Positions 18,523 to 27,422 of a stretch of DNA of 64,000 nucleotides are shown here, one piece after another. A program made the position numbers and the translations under genes. Below the pieces are notes generated by a model. It searched no databases and was not told the origin of the DNA. It worked only from the letters and a program-made list of their open reading frames with translations. The stretch is from Pseudoalteromonas galatheae (GTDB lineage: Bacteria; Pseudomonadota; Gammaproteobacteria; Enterobacterales; Alteromonadaceae). Every line of letters starts with the position of its first letter. Position 1 is the first letter of the stretch. Where the stretch lies: positions 1,981,001 through 2,045,000 of the forward strand of contig NZ_PNCO02000001.1 in NCBI RefSeq assembly GCF_005886105.2, written 5' to 3'.

Positions 18523-19253
18523 GCTGCAATTCCTTCATCTGTACCTATCAGGGTAATGAAAGCTTCCTCAAGCGACGCTTTACCTGTTTGTTCACATAGG
18601 GCCTCTGGAGAACCTTCCGCGACTACTTTGCCTTTCGCCATGACCACCACATGATCACAAAGTGCTGCAACTTCTTGCATCACATGGCTAGAAAATAAGA
18701 CACAGTGACCTTGCGCCTTAAGCATCAACAACAAATCTCGTAATACTCTCGTACTCATTACATCTAAACCGCGTGTTGGCTCATCAAGTACAATGTTTGT
18801 TGGTTTATGCACGATTGCCTGCGCCAACGCCGTTTTCATTCTTTGACCTTGTGAAAAGCCTTTACAGCGTCTGTCCGCGATATCCAACATTTGTAGCTTC
18901 TCTAACACTTCTTGCGTCGCGGCAGCGGCCGATTTTGCGTCCATGCCACTTAGTTCAGCATAAAACTGGGTATATTCACGCGGTGTCATGCGCTCGTAGA
19001 GTCCACACGGGTCTGGGAACAATCCTAATTGTTGTTTTGCTCTGGTTGGCTCTTTAGCAACATCAATACTATCGATAGACGCAATACCTTGATCAGCTTG
19101 GAGCAGACCAAATACGGTCCGTAAACAAGTTGTTTTACCTGCTCCATTTGGTCCCAATAGTCCCGTAATTTGACCATCACGAGCGGTAAATGATAGCCCG
19201 TCTAGCGCGTTCACTTCACCAATCTTTTTATATAAGTTATCTACTTGGATCAT
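18519..19253 (-). CDS. natA: ABC transporter ATP-binding protein, NatA-like
   Basis: A 244-residue ATPase with Walker A GLLGPNGAGKTT, Walker B IVLDEPTRGLD and the H-loop region LFSSHVMQEV. The signature motif is FSQGQRM in place of LSGGQ, as in many NatA-like proteins. It forms the exporter with the overlapping permease and lies 3 bases downstream of the peptidase gene, so the three are one operon ended by the 17342 terminator. Confidence 0.9.
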   Translation of the reverse strand: MIQVDNLYKKIGEVNALDGLSFTARDGQITGLLGPNGAGKTTCLRTVFGLLQADQGIASIDSIDVAKEPTRAKQQLGLFPDPCGLYERMTPREYTQFYAELSGMDAKSAAAATQEVLEKLQMLDIADRRCKGFSQGQRMKTALAQAIVHKPTNIVLDEPTRGLDVMSTRVLRDLLLMLKAQGHCVLFSSHVMQEVAALCDHVVVMAKGKVVAEGSPEALCEQTGKASLEEAFITLIGTDEGIAA

Positions 19254-19256
19254 GAG

Positions 19257-20741
19257 TTACTCCTTATCAGCGGTTGCTGGGCCGTTTATGTTCATAAAGA
19301 ATTGTTTGCGTGTGTCTTCTTCAAGACAGTTAGTATCAAAGTCTCCCACTGTTTTTTCATCGTAAAACTTAGCAATGAGTTTATTAGCACAGCTTTGCCC
19401 TGCGACAATATGCGTAGCCGTTGGCGCAACTAAGTGCGTAGCATTGCTTAATTTTTCCATCGCAACTTCTGCCCACTTAGCAGGCGTTGCTGGATCTAAC
19501 CCGCCAGAAAGCAGTAAGGTTGGAATATCGGACGCAACGGGTTCATAGTAACTACTTGGCACCGGACTCACATTCCAAATTGGGCACGTCGCATCCAGTC
19601 CTGTGATCATCATCTTACCCATATAGTTTTCACTATATTTGGCTTTGTCCGCAGCCGTTAATCGTGGCCAATCTTCCCCACATACAATCGCCTGATGCAT
19701 CCCCATAGCCAATCCAAGACCGTCCTCACTTGGTGCCATCATGCCGACGAGTGGAGCCAGGTTACCTTTAGCCGCTTCACTAATAGCAAGCGGCACCAAT
19801 GCACGGAAGGAATGAGAGTAAAGCGCCATCCTAATCGCACTATATAACTTCATTTTAGTCATCGTCATCGCAAGCGGTTTGCTGGTTCTTGGGTGAAGTA
19901 CAGACGCCTCTATTGGCGTTTGCTCTACTTGATTAAGCAAGCTCTGCCATTGCTGCTTTAGATTCGGATAACTATTTGCACACTTTTTATCGGCTTCACA
20001 TTGTGCAAAGAGAGCGTTCAATGAGTCTTCTATCGCGCCGCCAATCGCCATTAAACTTTGGTTATTGGGTGCAAGACCATCTAACACGGCCGATGCAACA
20101 CTATCGGGGAACTGTCTCATATACTCAAGTGCGATGCGTGTTCCATATGAGCCACCATATAAGTGTAATTTGCTATAGCCAAGCGCGTCTCGTACCGCAT
20201 CAAAGTCTTTTGCTGCTGCAACCGTCGTATAATCGGAAAGATCTGTGTTTAGCTTTTCTTTACACTTAAGGGCATCTTCTTTGTAAAAATCGAGACCCAA
20301 CAAAGTATCATTAAGCGCAAATTGTTGCTCAAGATCATCCATATCGCATTGCAAAAGATTGGATTTTCCAGTTCCTCTTTGATCAACAAGTATAATGTCT
20401 CTATTTTCTCTCGCGTATTTCAGAATTCTTTCAAAGTTTGCTGCAATTTCGGTGGCTGACTGCCCAGGCCCCCCTGCAAACGCAATAATCGCTTCTTGTG
20501 GGTAAAGCGGCTTGATTGCTGGAATAACCATAAAATGAATATCAATTTTTTGTTCCGTTTTGCTTTCACTTAATGGTTGCGAGATTTTTCCGCATTGCGC
20601 TCTATCGCTGAGGCCTTTTGCATAACAAGCGGATAATTCTGCAGTTGATGTAGCCGCTTGTGCTGGCAATGCAGCTCCTAAAATGAGAGGAAGCAGCGCT
20701 AGCTTTACTAAGCTTTTCTTAAACTTAAATGGCTTTTTCAT
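19257..20741 (-). CDS. secreted alpha/beta hydrolase, S33 tripeptidyl aminopeptidase-like
   Basis: A 494-residue exported hydrolase. The signal peptide is about residues 1-29 (LLPLILGAALPAQA). The alpha/beta fold has the oxyanion-region motif AFAGGPGQSATE, DQRGTGKS, the nucleophile elbow GGSYG (Ser at about 199), the acid in SGGLDPATP and the His in ATHIVAG. The C-terminal cap matches TAP-like S33 peptidases, which release N-terminal peptides or proline. It lies three bases upstream of the ABC ATPase, a linkage suggesting that the exporter and hydrolase act on the same peptide or toxin (inference). Confidence 0.88.
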   Translation of the reverse strand: MKKPFKFKKSLVKLALLPLILGAALPAQAATSTAELSACYAKGLSDRAQCGKISQPLSESKTEQKIDIHFMVIPAIKPLYPQEAIIAFAGGPGQSATEIAANFERILKYARENRDIILVDQRGTGKSNLLQCDMDDLEQQFALNDTLLGLDFYKEDALKCKEKLNTDLSDYTTVAAAKDFDAVRDALGYSKLHLYGGSYGTRIALEYMRQFPDSVASAVLDGLAPNNQSLMAIGGAIEDSLNALFAQCEADKKCANSYPNLKQQWQSLLNQVEQTPIEASVLHPRTSKPLAMTMTKMKLYSAIRMALYSHSFRALVPLAISEAAKGNLAPLVGMMAPSEDGLGLAMGMHQAIVCGEDWPRLTAADKAKYSENYMGKMMITGLDATCPIWNVSPVPSSYYEPVASDIPTLLLSGGLDPATPAKWAEVAMEKLSNATHLVAPTATHIVAGQSCANKLIAKFYDEKTVGDFDTNCLEEDTRKQFFMNINGPATADKE

Positions 20742-20804
20742 AGTTATTTCCTTGTTGACTCACGGTCAGTATGCTAACTTTAAGTGAGTGTATCAGTGTA
20801 TTAT

Positions 20805-20816
20805 TGTATTAATACA
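20805..20816. promoter_or_regulatory. palindromic operator candidate for the GntR/YtrA-like regulator
   Basis: TGTATTAATACA is a perfect 12-base palindrome 14 bases before the GntR start. Two further TGTAT copies lie just to its left (20789-20793 and 20797-20801). The 89-base gap separates the two divergent ABC operons. YtrA regulators repress their own operons from nearby dyads, so this is a natural candidate. Confidence 0.5.
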
Positions 20817-20830
20817 GTAGAATTAGAGTA

Positions 20831-21202
20831 ATGCTAGATCTTATTCATGTCAACCCCAACAGCGCAGAGCCAATTTATAAGCAGCTATTTGATCAGATAG
20901 TGCGTTTGATTGTGTCTGGTAAAGCGCAAGCCGGAGAAGAGCTACCTTCTGTAAGAAAGCTAGCTGAGCACTTCTCGGTAAATCCGATGACCGTCTCCCG
21001 GGCTATCGGGCAACTTGTTGATCAAGGTTGGCTTGAACGAAGACGCGGCCAGCCGACACGCGTTGCACCGCAGCAAACTACACAACAGACCGATAATCTA
21101 CTCCATAAAAACCTAGATATTTTAATTAGTGATGCGAAACAGCTTGGGATCAGTAAGACTGAATTAATATCATTGATTGATAAAAATTGGGGACAAGAAT
21201 AA
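20831..21202 (+). CDS. GntR family regulator, YtrA subfamily
   Basis: A 123-residue regulator. Residues 10-75 are a GntR winged helix (YKQLFDQIVRLIVSGKAQAGEELPS, SVNPMTVSRAIGQL), followed by a short helical C-terminal region of about 45 residues in place of a ligand domain, which defines the YtrA subfamily. Such regulators usually control the ABC genes next to them. The stop overlaps the next ATG by one base (TAATG). Confidence 0.92.
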   Translation: MLDLIHVNPNSAEPIYKQLFDQIVRLIVSGKAQAGEELPSVRKLAEHFSVNPMTVSRAIGQLVDQGWLERRRGQPTRVAPQQTTQQTDNLLHKNLDILISDAKQLGISKTELISLIDKNWGQE

Positions 21203-22035
21203 TGACAAGCCCACTACTACAATTCACTAAAATCCATAAAAAATTTGCCGACAAGTCGGTTCTAGAAGACATAAACCTTATTATTGAGCCGGGCATGGTT
21301 ATGGGTTTACTAGGACGAAACGGAGCCGGTAAAACGACACTTCTGCGGATTGCACTTGGGTTAATCGCACAAAATAGTGGTGAGGTTAGCTGCCTCAACA
21401 GCAGCAACCTAGAGCTGAGCCCTACATGCAAGAGCCAAATTGGCTATGTGCCACAACAGCCCTGTGGCTATCAAGGCTTTAAAGTCAAAGACGCCCTCGC
21501 ACTGCATCGCAGCTTTTATCCAGATTGGGATATTACGCTTGAGCAGGAATGGTTTTCTCGCTTCGAGTTAGACGAAAACAAGCTAGTAAGTAACCTTTCA
21601 GTTGGCCAACAACAAAGCTTAGCGCTGATAATGGCGATGTCATATCGGCCTAAGTTACTGATCCTTGACGAGCCAGTGTCAAGCCTCGACCCCATTGCAC
21701 GCCGGGAGTTTATGTCGGACTTATTCGAGTTAGCGCTAGAGTCCGGCTCTGGTGTACTTTTCTCCTCGCATATTACATCTGACGTTGAGCGTGTCGCGAG
21801 TCATATTGCTATTATTAAAAATGGAAAGGTCTTGGTTACTGGTGAATTAGATACACTGAAGGAACAAATTAGGCTTGTTCCGCATCACCTTACAAGCAAA
21901 CTGCCATCCGGAAACGTACTTCACCAATCTGAACGGTTTAGCATTTATCAAGCTCAAGACAGTGCAAACTGGTCAGCGGACTTACAGCAAAGCCATAGCA
22001 ACCTTGAGCAGCTCTTTGTGGAGCTACACGCATGA
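21202..22035 (+). CDS. ABC transporter ATP-binding protein
   Basis: A 277-residue ATPase. Walker A GLLGRNGAGKTT, signature LSVGQQQS, Walker B LLILDEPVSSLD and H-loop LFSSHITSD are all present. The start is ATG 21202, coupled to the GntR stop and preceded by GGGACAAGA; an upstream TTG would overlap the regulator further. It pairs with the next gene as an exporter like YtrB/EcsA. The substrate is unknown. Confidence 0.9.
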   Translation: MTSPLLQFTKIHKKFADKSVLEDINLIIEPGMVMGLLGRNGAGKTTLLRIALGLIAQNSGEVSCLNSSNLELSPTCKSQIGYVPQQPCGYQGFKVKDALALHRSFYPDWDITLEQEWFSRFELDENKLVSNLSVGQQQSLALIMAMSYRPKLLILDEPVSSLDPIARREFMSDLFELALESGSGVLFSSHITSDVERVASHIAIIKNGKVLVTGELDTLKEQIRLVPHHLTSKLPSGNVLHQSERFSIYQAQDSANWSADLQQSHSNLEQLFVELHA

Positions 22036-23285
22036 GTACATTAACTCAGCGCAATTGGTGGACAGGGTTTTCCGGATTTTGGTTGCGAGAGTGCGGCTCA
22101 GCAAACTTTTTCATTCCTGGGATCTTAGCGTCTATCGCTTCACCTTTTTTAACCTTGATAGAAGGTCAAAATATACAAGCATTTAGTTTGGTTTTCTCGA
22201 TCAGTGCTTTATGGATGGCCTTTTGTTGGCAGTTAGTGAAATTACAAGCACAGGAAAGCGCCTTACTATTCCCTGCAATTAAACATCACGTTTACTTGCA
22301 AGGTGCGATAATTCTAGTCATTGGTTACCTACTCAATGCGCTTGCTCTTATCAACCGCCCCGCGTCAGAAGTTGCTTATGCCATGCTGTTTGCAACGAGT
22401 TTTGGTGGTAATTTCTTTTTACTATGTATTCGAAATAGCGTGTATTTCAAACATAATAGTTACGTTTTTATGCTCGCACTCGTGCTTGCTATGTTTTTTG
22501 GTAATAACCCCCAAATTTTAGCACTGCTTGCCGTCCCCCTTATATTAATGGGAACATACCTGTTAGTGAGGCGGACTCATCACTGCCAATGGCATCATTT
22601 GGCATATCAAACCTACTTAAATAATATTCAAACTGGGTGGCTCCCGAGCAATACCTTCGTACCAGACTTCCTCACTCGGGGGATTAGACAATTTTTTATG
22701 CCAATGAGCTATTTCGCAGGTAATCTGTTGATACAGACCTGTCAGATATTGCTTGTCTCTGGGCTATTAGCCATTGTGGCAAGTGGCTTATTTGGTGTCA
22801 CACTCGATTTTGTTATTGGCTTTACCGATATGCTTGTTCTGATGTTCGCTATTTTTGTCAGTTGGTCCAAGCTACAAACTAAAATGACATGGGATCAACT
22901 ATACCTACTCCCTATCTATTCAAGCCTTAAAACGATACAGCAGGCTTACCACATCTCTGCGGTTAAACTTGGTTTTTGCCTATCCTTGTTTCAACTTCTA
23001 GTATTACTAGCTTGTAGCGCCCTTTCCACATTCGAGGCTGTGGCTTTCTACTTAGTGATATTTACGGGCTCTGTAGTCGGGTTTGTTCTTTGCATTGCGC
23101 TAGGGAGTATAATTAAAAGCGCCCTTACGTTGTCGCTTTCATGCATGTTCGTAGTCATTTTACACAGTGCATTTAAATCTTACCTGTTAAATCACGAACA
23201 ATCAGCAACCACCCTATATCTATTATTAGGTTACGTTGTGATAGCCATGTCACTGCTTTTTTACAGTAATAAGAAGCTTGATTAA
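22032..23285 (+). CDS. ABC transporter membrane protein
   Basis: A 417-residue very hydrophobic protein with about ten to twelve membrane segments and no soluble domain. Its start overlaps the ATPase stop as ATGA, so it is the permease of the GntR-controlled exporter. Sequence similarity to a named family is not evident by eye; the assignment rests on topology and position. Confidence 0.75.
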   Translation: MSTLTQRNWWTGFSGFWLRECGSANFFIPGILASIASPFLTLIEGQNIQAFSLVFSISALWMAFCWQLVKLQAQESALLFPAIKHHVYLQGAIILVIGYLLNALALINRPASEVAYAMLFATSFGGNFFLLCIRNSVYFKHNSYVFMLALVLAMFFGNNPQILALLAVPLILMGTYLLVRRTHHCQWHHLAYQTYLNNIQTGWLPSNTFVPDFLTRGIRQFFMPMSYFAGNLLIQTCQILLVSGLLAIVASGLFGVTLDFVIGFTDMLVLMFAIFVSWSKLQTKMTWDQLYLLPIYSSLKTIQQAYHISAVKLGFCLSLFQLLVLLACSALSTFEAVAFYLVIFTGSVVGFVLCIALGSIIKSALTLSLSCMFVVILHSAFKSYLLNHEQSATTLYLLLGYVVIAMSLLFYSNKKLD

Positions 23286-23346
23286 GAAAGGTGTAATTCG
23301 CATCGGAAAGGCGTAGCGCAAAAGCGCTTAAACAACTAAAGACAGC

Positions 23347-23394
23347 GTTATTAAGAATAACAGAGTGATAGTGAGCATAAGTCGATTATCACTC
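23347..23394. other. paired hairpins between convergent genes
   Basis: Two perfect stems lie after the permease stop: GTTATT-AAG-AATAAC (23347-23361) and GAGTGATA (23363-23370) / TATCACTC (23387-23394) with a 16-base loop. They sit between the convergent permease and yqhA-like genes, so a termination or mRNA-end role is possible. Neither has a T-run. Confidence 0.35.
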
Positions 23395-23411
23395 ATTTCT
23401 AACAGCTATAT

Positions 23412-23954
23412 TTAATGGGAGTGGGTTCGACTATTAATAAAGTCGGTGACCGAAAACAACACTCCAGAGATCACGAACGTAATGTGTATGCCCACTTTCC
23501 AAGCTAGCTGCTCACTGGTTAAATCTTGAGAATGGATAAAAACCTTGAGCAGCTCTACGGCAGATATCGCTACTATGGCGCTGATCAGCTTAATTTTGAG
23601 CCCTGAGAAGCCAACTTTCCCCATCCAAGTCGGTTTATCTTCTTGTGGTTCGACATTAAGCTTAGAAACAAAATTCTCGTAGCCACTAAAAATAATGATG
23701 ATCAATAACCCGGCCAGTAAAGCCGTATCAACCAATGTTAAGATGCCAATGAGTAACTCTTGATTTGTCGCTGTAAGCGCACTGATGGTCATCACATAAA
23801 GCTGTTTAAAAAACTTAAGTAATAGCAACACAATCGCGAGTAGTAGGCCAACAAAAAAAGGCGCTAGCAGCCATCGTCCTTTAAATAAGGTTCTTTCTAG
23901 TAGATATTCATAACGATTAAATTGCTCATTCGCAGACTTAGTTTCTTGCTCCAT
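23412..23954 (-). CDS. yqhA: UPF0114/YqhA family membrane protein
   Basis: A 180-residue inner-membrane protein with four hydrophobic segments. The N-terminal ERTLFKGRWLLAPFFVGLLL and the later LIIIIFSGYENFVSKL and VGFSGLKIKLISAIVAIS segments match the YqhA family, whose function is undefined. I chose ATG 23954 (MEQETKS); the frame extends to an ATG at 24011. It is convergent with the ABC permease gene. Confidence 0.88.
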   Translation of the reverse strand: MEQETKSANEQFNRYEYLLERTLFKGRWLLAPFFVGLLLAIVLLLLKFFKQLYVMTISALTATNQELLIGILTLVDTALLAGLLIIIIFSGYENFVSKLNVEPQEDKPTWMGKVGFSGLKIKLISAIVAISAVELLKVFIHSQDLTSEQLAWKVGIHITFVISGVLFSVTDFINSRTHSH

Positions 23955-24051
23955 GTTTTTGATTTTCACCATGTTTAATAAGTTTGATTGAACCCATAAA
24001 TGTAGCATCAACGCTTACATTTCTCACTATTTATTGACGTAAATTTGAATC

Positions 24052-24077
24052 AATTTTCTGCTCTTTAAGAGAAAATT
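24052..24077. repeat. inverted repeat in divergent yqhA / small secreted protein region
   Basis: AATTTTCT (24052-24059) and AGAAAATT (24070-24077) form a perfect 8-base dyad; inside it CTCTT-T-AAGAG is a second nested palindrome. It is about midway between the two divergent genes, so it is a candidate operator. AT-rich chance symmetry cannot be excluded. Confidence 0.35.
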
Positions 24078-24145
24078 AATTCGTTTTCCTTATTTTAAAT
24101 TTTGCTTTAAAACATGCTTGTTCTTTCAACTAACAGGTAACACGA

Positions 24146-24388
24146 ATGAAAACCTTAGTTTCATCATTAATCGCTCTATCTCTTTTTGCTTGTGTACAAG
24201 TACAAGCCGATGAAGAGTTACCAGTCGCGCCTGCAGATTTGGTTCAAGAGTTAACTCAAATGTGCCTTGATTGGGCAAAAGATGATGATGTGCAAGCATC
24301 TGAGATGAAAAAATATGTTTTGAATTGCGTTAACGACGAGCTAGAAGCTACTGGCTATCAACAAGTCAAAGACGTGGACATTAAGTAA
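24146..24388 (+). CDS. small exported protein of unknown function
   Basis: An 80-residue protein with a Sec signal peptide (about residues 1-21, MKTLVSSLIALSLFACVQVQA). The mature 59-residue part is acidic and has two cysteines (MCLDWAKDD and VLNCVNDE) that could form a disulfide in the periplasm. The start follows AACAGGTAAC. A strong terminator follows. I do not recognise a named family. Compact size, clear signal and terminator support a real gene. Confidence 0.75.
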   Translation: MKTLVSSLIALSLFACVQVQADEELPVAPADLVQELTQMCLDWAKDDDVQASEMKKYVLNCVNDELEATGYQQVKDVDIK

Positions 24389-24425
24389 TACCAGTTCGCT
24401 TAATTAAGTGATGGTATTCATGATG

Positions 24426-24457
24426 AAAAGGCCGCTCAACACGTTGAGCGGCCTTTT
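24426..24457. terminator. bidirectional terminator between small exported protein gene and topA
   Basis: AAAAGGCCGCTCAA and TTGAGCGGCCTTTT pair perfectly (14 bases) around a 4-base loop CACG. A and T tracts on both sides make it work on either strand for the two convergent genes. Confidence 0.9.
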
Positions 24458-24525
24458 ATTTTCAATAACATTTTAGGCAAAACATCCAATACACCTAAAG
24501 ACACTTATCGATATTTAGCTAGCCG

Positions 24526-27171
24526 TTACGCTTTCTTTTTCCTGGTAGTTTTCTCTTCTTCTACCCATTTACCATTGCTATACGTCGCTTTCCAACCCGT
24601 CGCTTTACCATCCACTTCTGTCATCACATATTGTGTCTTGGTTTTTCTAGAGTAACGAACAATCGCTGGATTTCCATCCGAGTCTTGCTCAGGCGCATCA
24701 GCCAGATAATAGAATTTAGGCGAAATTCTATCTCTAAAGCGTTTTAGCTCTGATACTTTCGGAGCTCTTGTCTCACGTGATTTCGGGAATGTGTGCGCCG
24801 CTAAAAAAATACCTGAAGCACCGTCTCTAAGCACGAAGTGCGCGTCAGATTTTTCGCATTCTAGTTCCGGAAGCGGAACTGGGTCTTCTTTCGGTGGTGC
24901 AGCTTCACCATTTTTCAATAACTTACGTGTATTTTTACAGTCTTCATTTGTACAACCAAAATACTTACCAAAACGGCCTGATTTAAGCTGCATATCCGAG
25001 CCACACTTGTCACACTCAATCAGTGGACCATCGTAGCCTTTTATTTTAAATGAACCTGTTTCAATGACATAGCCCTTACATGCGGGGTTATTACCGCATA
25101 CATGAAGCTTTTTCGTCTCATCAATAAGGTATGAGTCCATTGCCGTTTCACAAATTGGACAACGTTTCATATGGCGGAGTGATTCAGCTTCCGCCTCTTC
25201 ATCCGCATCTGCGGCAACCGCCTCATCACCTGACACTAAATTAATTGTGGTGGTACAACGCTCTTTTGGCGGCAAGTTATAGCCTGTACAGCCAAGGAAT
25301 ACACCAGTAGAAGCAGTACGAATACCCATCTTACGTGAACATGTGGGGCAATCTATGTCTGTTTCGACCATCACATTTTGTCGCATACCGCCTTCACTTT
25401 CATCGCCAGCTGCAATTTCTAGCTGGTTGGAAAAGTCAGCGTAAAACTTATCAAGTACCTGCGTCCATAAACGCTCGCCTTCTGCGATATCATCAAGGCG
25501 GCCCTCCATTTTTGCAGTAAAGTCAAAGTCCATTAAATCATTGAAATTCTCAACGAGTCTATCAGTAACAATTTCACCCATTTTTTCAGCGTAAAAACGG
25601 CGGTTTTCAACTCTGACATAACCACGATCCTGAATCGTTGAAATAATTGCTGCATAGGTAGACGGGCGACCAATACCACGTTTTTCTAATTCCTTAACTA
25701 AGCTTGCTTCACTGAAACGTGCTGGTGGTTTAGTAAAGTGTTGTTTAGGATCAAGCGCGATAAGATCGAGCTTATCGCCAACTGAAACACTTGGAAGCGC
25801 CTGCTCTTCTTCATTCTTTTTACGAACGGCTGGTTGTACACGTGTCCAACCATCGAAGCGTAGCACGCGGCCTTTCGCTTTTAACGTGTAATCTTCTGCT
25901 GCAACAGTCAGTGTTGTAAGGTCATATTCTGCCGGCGTCATCTGACACGCCACAAACTGGCGCCAAATAAGCTCATAGAGCTTTTTAGCATCTGCCTCTA
26001 CGCCCTCTAAATGACCTGATAAGATCGCAACATCAGAAGGACGAATTGCTTCGTGCGCTTCTTGGGCGTTGCCTTTTGCGGAATAACGCAGTGGTGCTTC
26101 TGGTAGATACTTACTACCAAATTCACTATCAATATAGCCACGACACATTTCTAACGCGTCGTTTGATAAATTCGTCGAGTCCGTACGCATATAGGTGATG
26201 TAACCCGCTTCGTATAGACGCTGCGCTAACATCATGGTTTTCTTTACGCCATAGCCTAAACGAGTACTTGCCGCTTGCTGCATTGTCGAGGTAATAAATG
26301 GCGCACTTGGCTTACTCTTACTTGGCTTTTCTTCGACCTTAACGACTTCATAAGCACTGCTTTCAAGCACTTGTACGGCAGTATCAGCCTGTGCTTTATT
26401 TACTGGCTTAAATGCTTCGCCTTTGTACTTAGTAACCGCTAGACGAATGTCATCTTTTGTTGCTTTAACATCAGCGTGAATGTCCCAAAACTCTTCAGGA
26501 ATAAATGCTTTGATCTCACGTTCTCGCTCAACAAGCAACCTCACCGCAACGGATTGTACGCGACCTGCCGATAACCCTCTTGCTACTTTTTGCCAAAGCA
26601 ACGGGGACACCATAAAGCCAACAACACGGTCAAGGAATCGTCTTGCCTGCTGTGCGTACACCATGTCAGTATTAAGATGGCCAGGTGTTTCAAACGCTTG
26701 GGTTATCGCATTTTTGGTGATCTCGTTAAAGACCACACGCTTATATTTGCTCTCATCGCCACCAATAATCTGCTCAAGGTGCCAAGCAATGGCTTCCCCT
26801 TCTCTATCCAAATCGGTTGCGAGATAGATATGGTCAGCATCTTCAGCGAGTTTTTGCAGTTCTTGAACTACTTTTTCTTTACCTGGCAAAATCTCGTAAT
26901 GTGGTTCCCAACCCTTCTCAGGATCAATCCCCATCCTCGCAACTAAATTTGCATAATCTTTTTGCTTTTTATATTGCGCTTTTTCTTCAGGTGACATTTT
27001 ACGCACTTCAGCTGGCGACTTAGTTGCCAAACCTTTCGTTTTACCTGCGCCTGAGGTAGGAAGATCTCGAACATGACCAACACTGGATTTAACAATGTAA
27101 TCCTTGCCGAGGTATTTATTGATTGTTTTTGCCTTCGCGGGAGACTCTACAATTACTAGCGATTTGCCCAT
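24526..27171 (-). CDS. topA: DNA topoisomerase I
   Basis: An 881-residue type IA topoisomerase that relaxes negative supercoils. The N-terminal TOPRIM domain begins [21 protein letters not shown], with [13 protein letters not shown] later. The active-site Tyr is Tyr327 in [13 protein letters not shown]. Three C-terminal zinc-ribbon modules are visible (CPTC...C, CPIC...C, CDKC...C), followed by a basic tail ending RKKKA. Length matches gammaproteobacterial TopA. It is monocistronic and an essential or near-essential housekeeping gene. Confidence 0.97.
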   Translation of the reverse strand: MGKSLVIVESPAKAKTINKYLGKDYIVKSSVGHVRDLPTSGAGKTKGLATKSPAEVRKMSPEEKAQYKKQKDYANLVARMGIDPEKGWEPHYEILPGKEKVVQELQKLAEDADHIYLATDLDREGEAIAWHLEQIIGGDESKYKRVVFNEITKNAITQAFETPGHLNTDMVYAQQARRFLDRVVGFMVSPLLWQKVARGLSAGRVQSVAVRLLVEREREIKAFIPEEFWDIHADVKATKDDIRLAVTKYKGEAFKPVNKAQADTAVQVLESSAYEVVKVEEKPSKSKPSAPFITSTMQQAASTRLGYGVKKTMMLAQRLYEAGYITYMRTDSTNLSNDALEMCRGYIDSEFGSKYLPEAPLRYSAKGNAQEAHEAIRPSDVAILSGHLEGVEADAKKLYELIWRQFVACQMTPAEYDLTTLTVAAEDYTLKAKGRVLRFDGWTRVQPAVRKKNEEEQALPSVSVGDKLDLIALDPKQHFTKPPARFSEASLVKELEKRGIGRPSTYAAIISTIQDRGYVRVENRRFYAEKMGEIVTDRLVENFNDLMDFDFTAKMEGRLDDIAEGERLWTQVLDKFYADFSNQLEIAAGDESEGGMRQNVMVETDIDCPTCSRKMGIRTASTGVFLGCTGYNLPPKERCTTTINLVSGDEAVAADADEEAEAESLRHMKRCPICETAMDSYLIDETKKLHVCGNNPACKGYVIETGSFKIKGYDGPLIECDKCGSDMQLKSGRFGKYFGCTNEDCKNTRKLLKNGEAAPPKEDPVPLPELECEKSDAHFVLRDGASGIFLAAHTFPKSRETRAPKVSELKRFRDRISPKFYYLADAPEQDSDGNPAIVRYSRKTKTQYVMTEVDGKATGWKATYSNGKWVEEEKTTRKKKA

Positions 27172-27388
27172 AGCTGCCTATTTTTGACCGATTCTGTCTG
27201 ATGTTTGCCCTTACTTGGGCGCTAAATTACTTATAGGTATATCTACAAACACCTATTGTTACAAGCTAAAAATACTAACTTTTCCCTGATCACCGAATTA
27301 TTATCCAATTTATGTACAATATTCAGCCAATTTAGGGACACGTTCATATATATAAGGTTAAGGCACGGGAATATAAAGGAATAGAAAC

Positions 27389-27418
27389 AAAAATGCCAAC
27401 CCGAAAGTTGGCATTTTT
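27389..27418 (-). terminator. terminator of the Ig-repeat lipoprotein gene
   Basis: AAAAATGCCAAC (27389-27400) and GTTGGCATTTTT (27407-27418) pair perfectly around a 6-base loop. On the minus strand the stem ends in a T-run. It starts 5 bases after the stop of the giant lipoprotein gene. The remaining part of the 27172-27388 gap is AT-rich and holds the topA promoter region. Confidence 0.9.
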
Positions 27419-27422
27419 CATT

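Noticed and set aside
26480..26946. Overlapping plus-strand open frames within topA
   Set aside because: Antisense to the TOPRIM and central parts of TopA; no motif.
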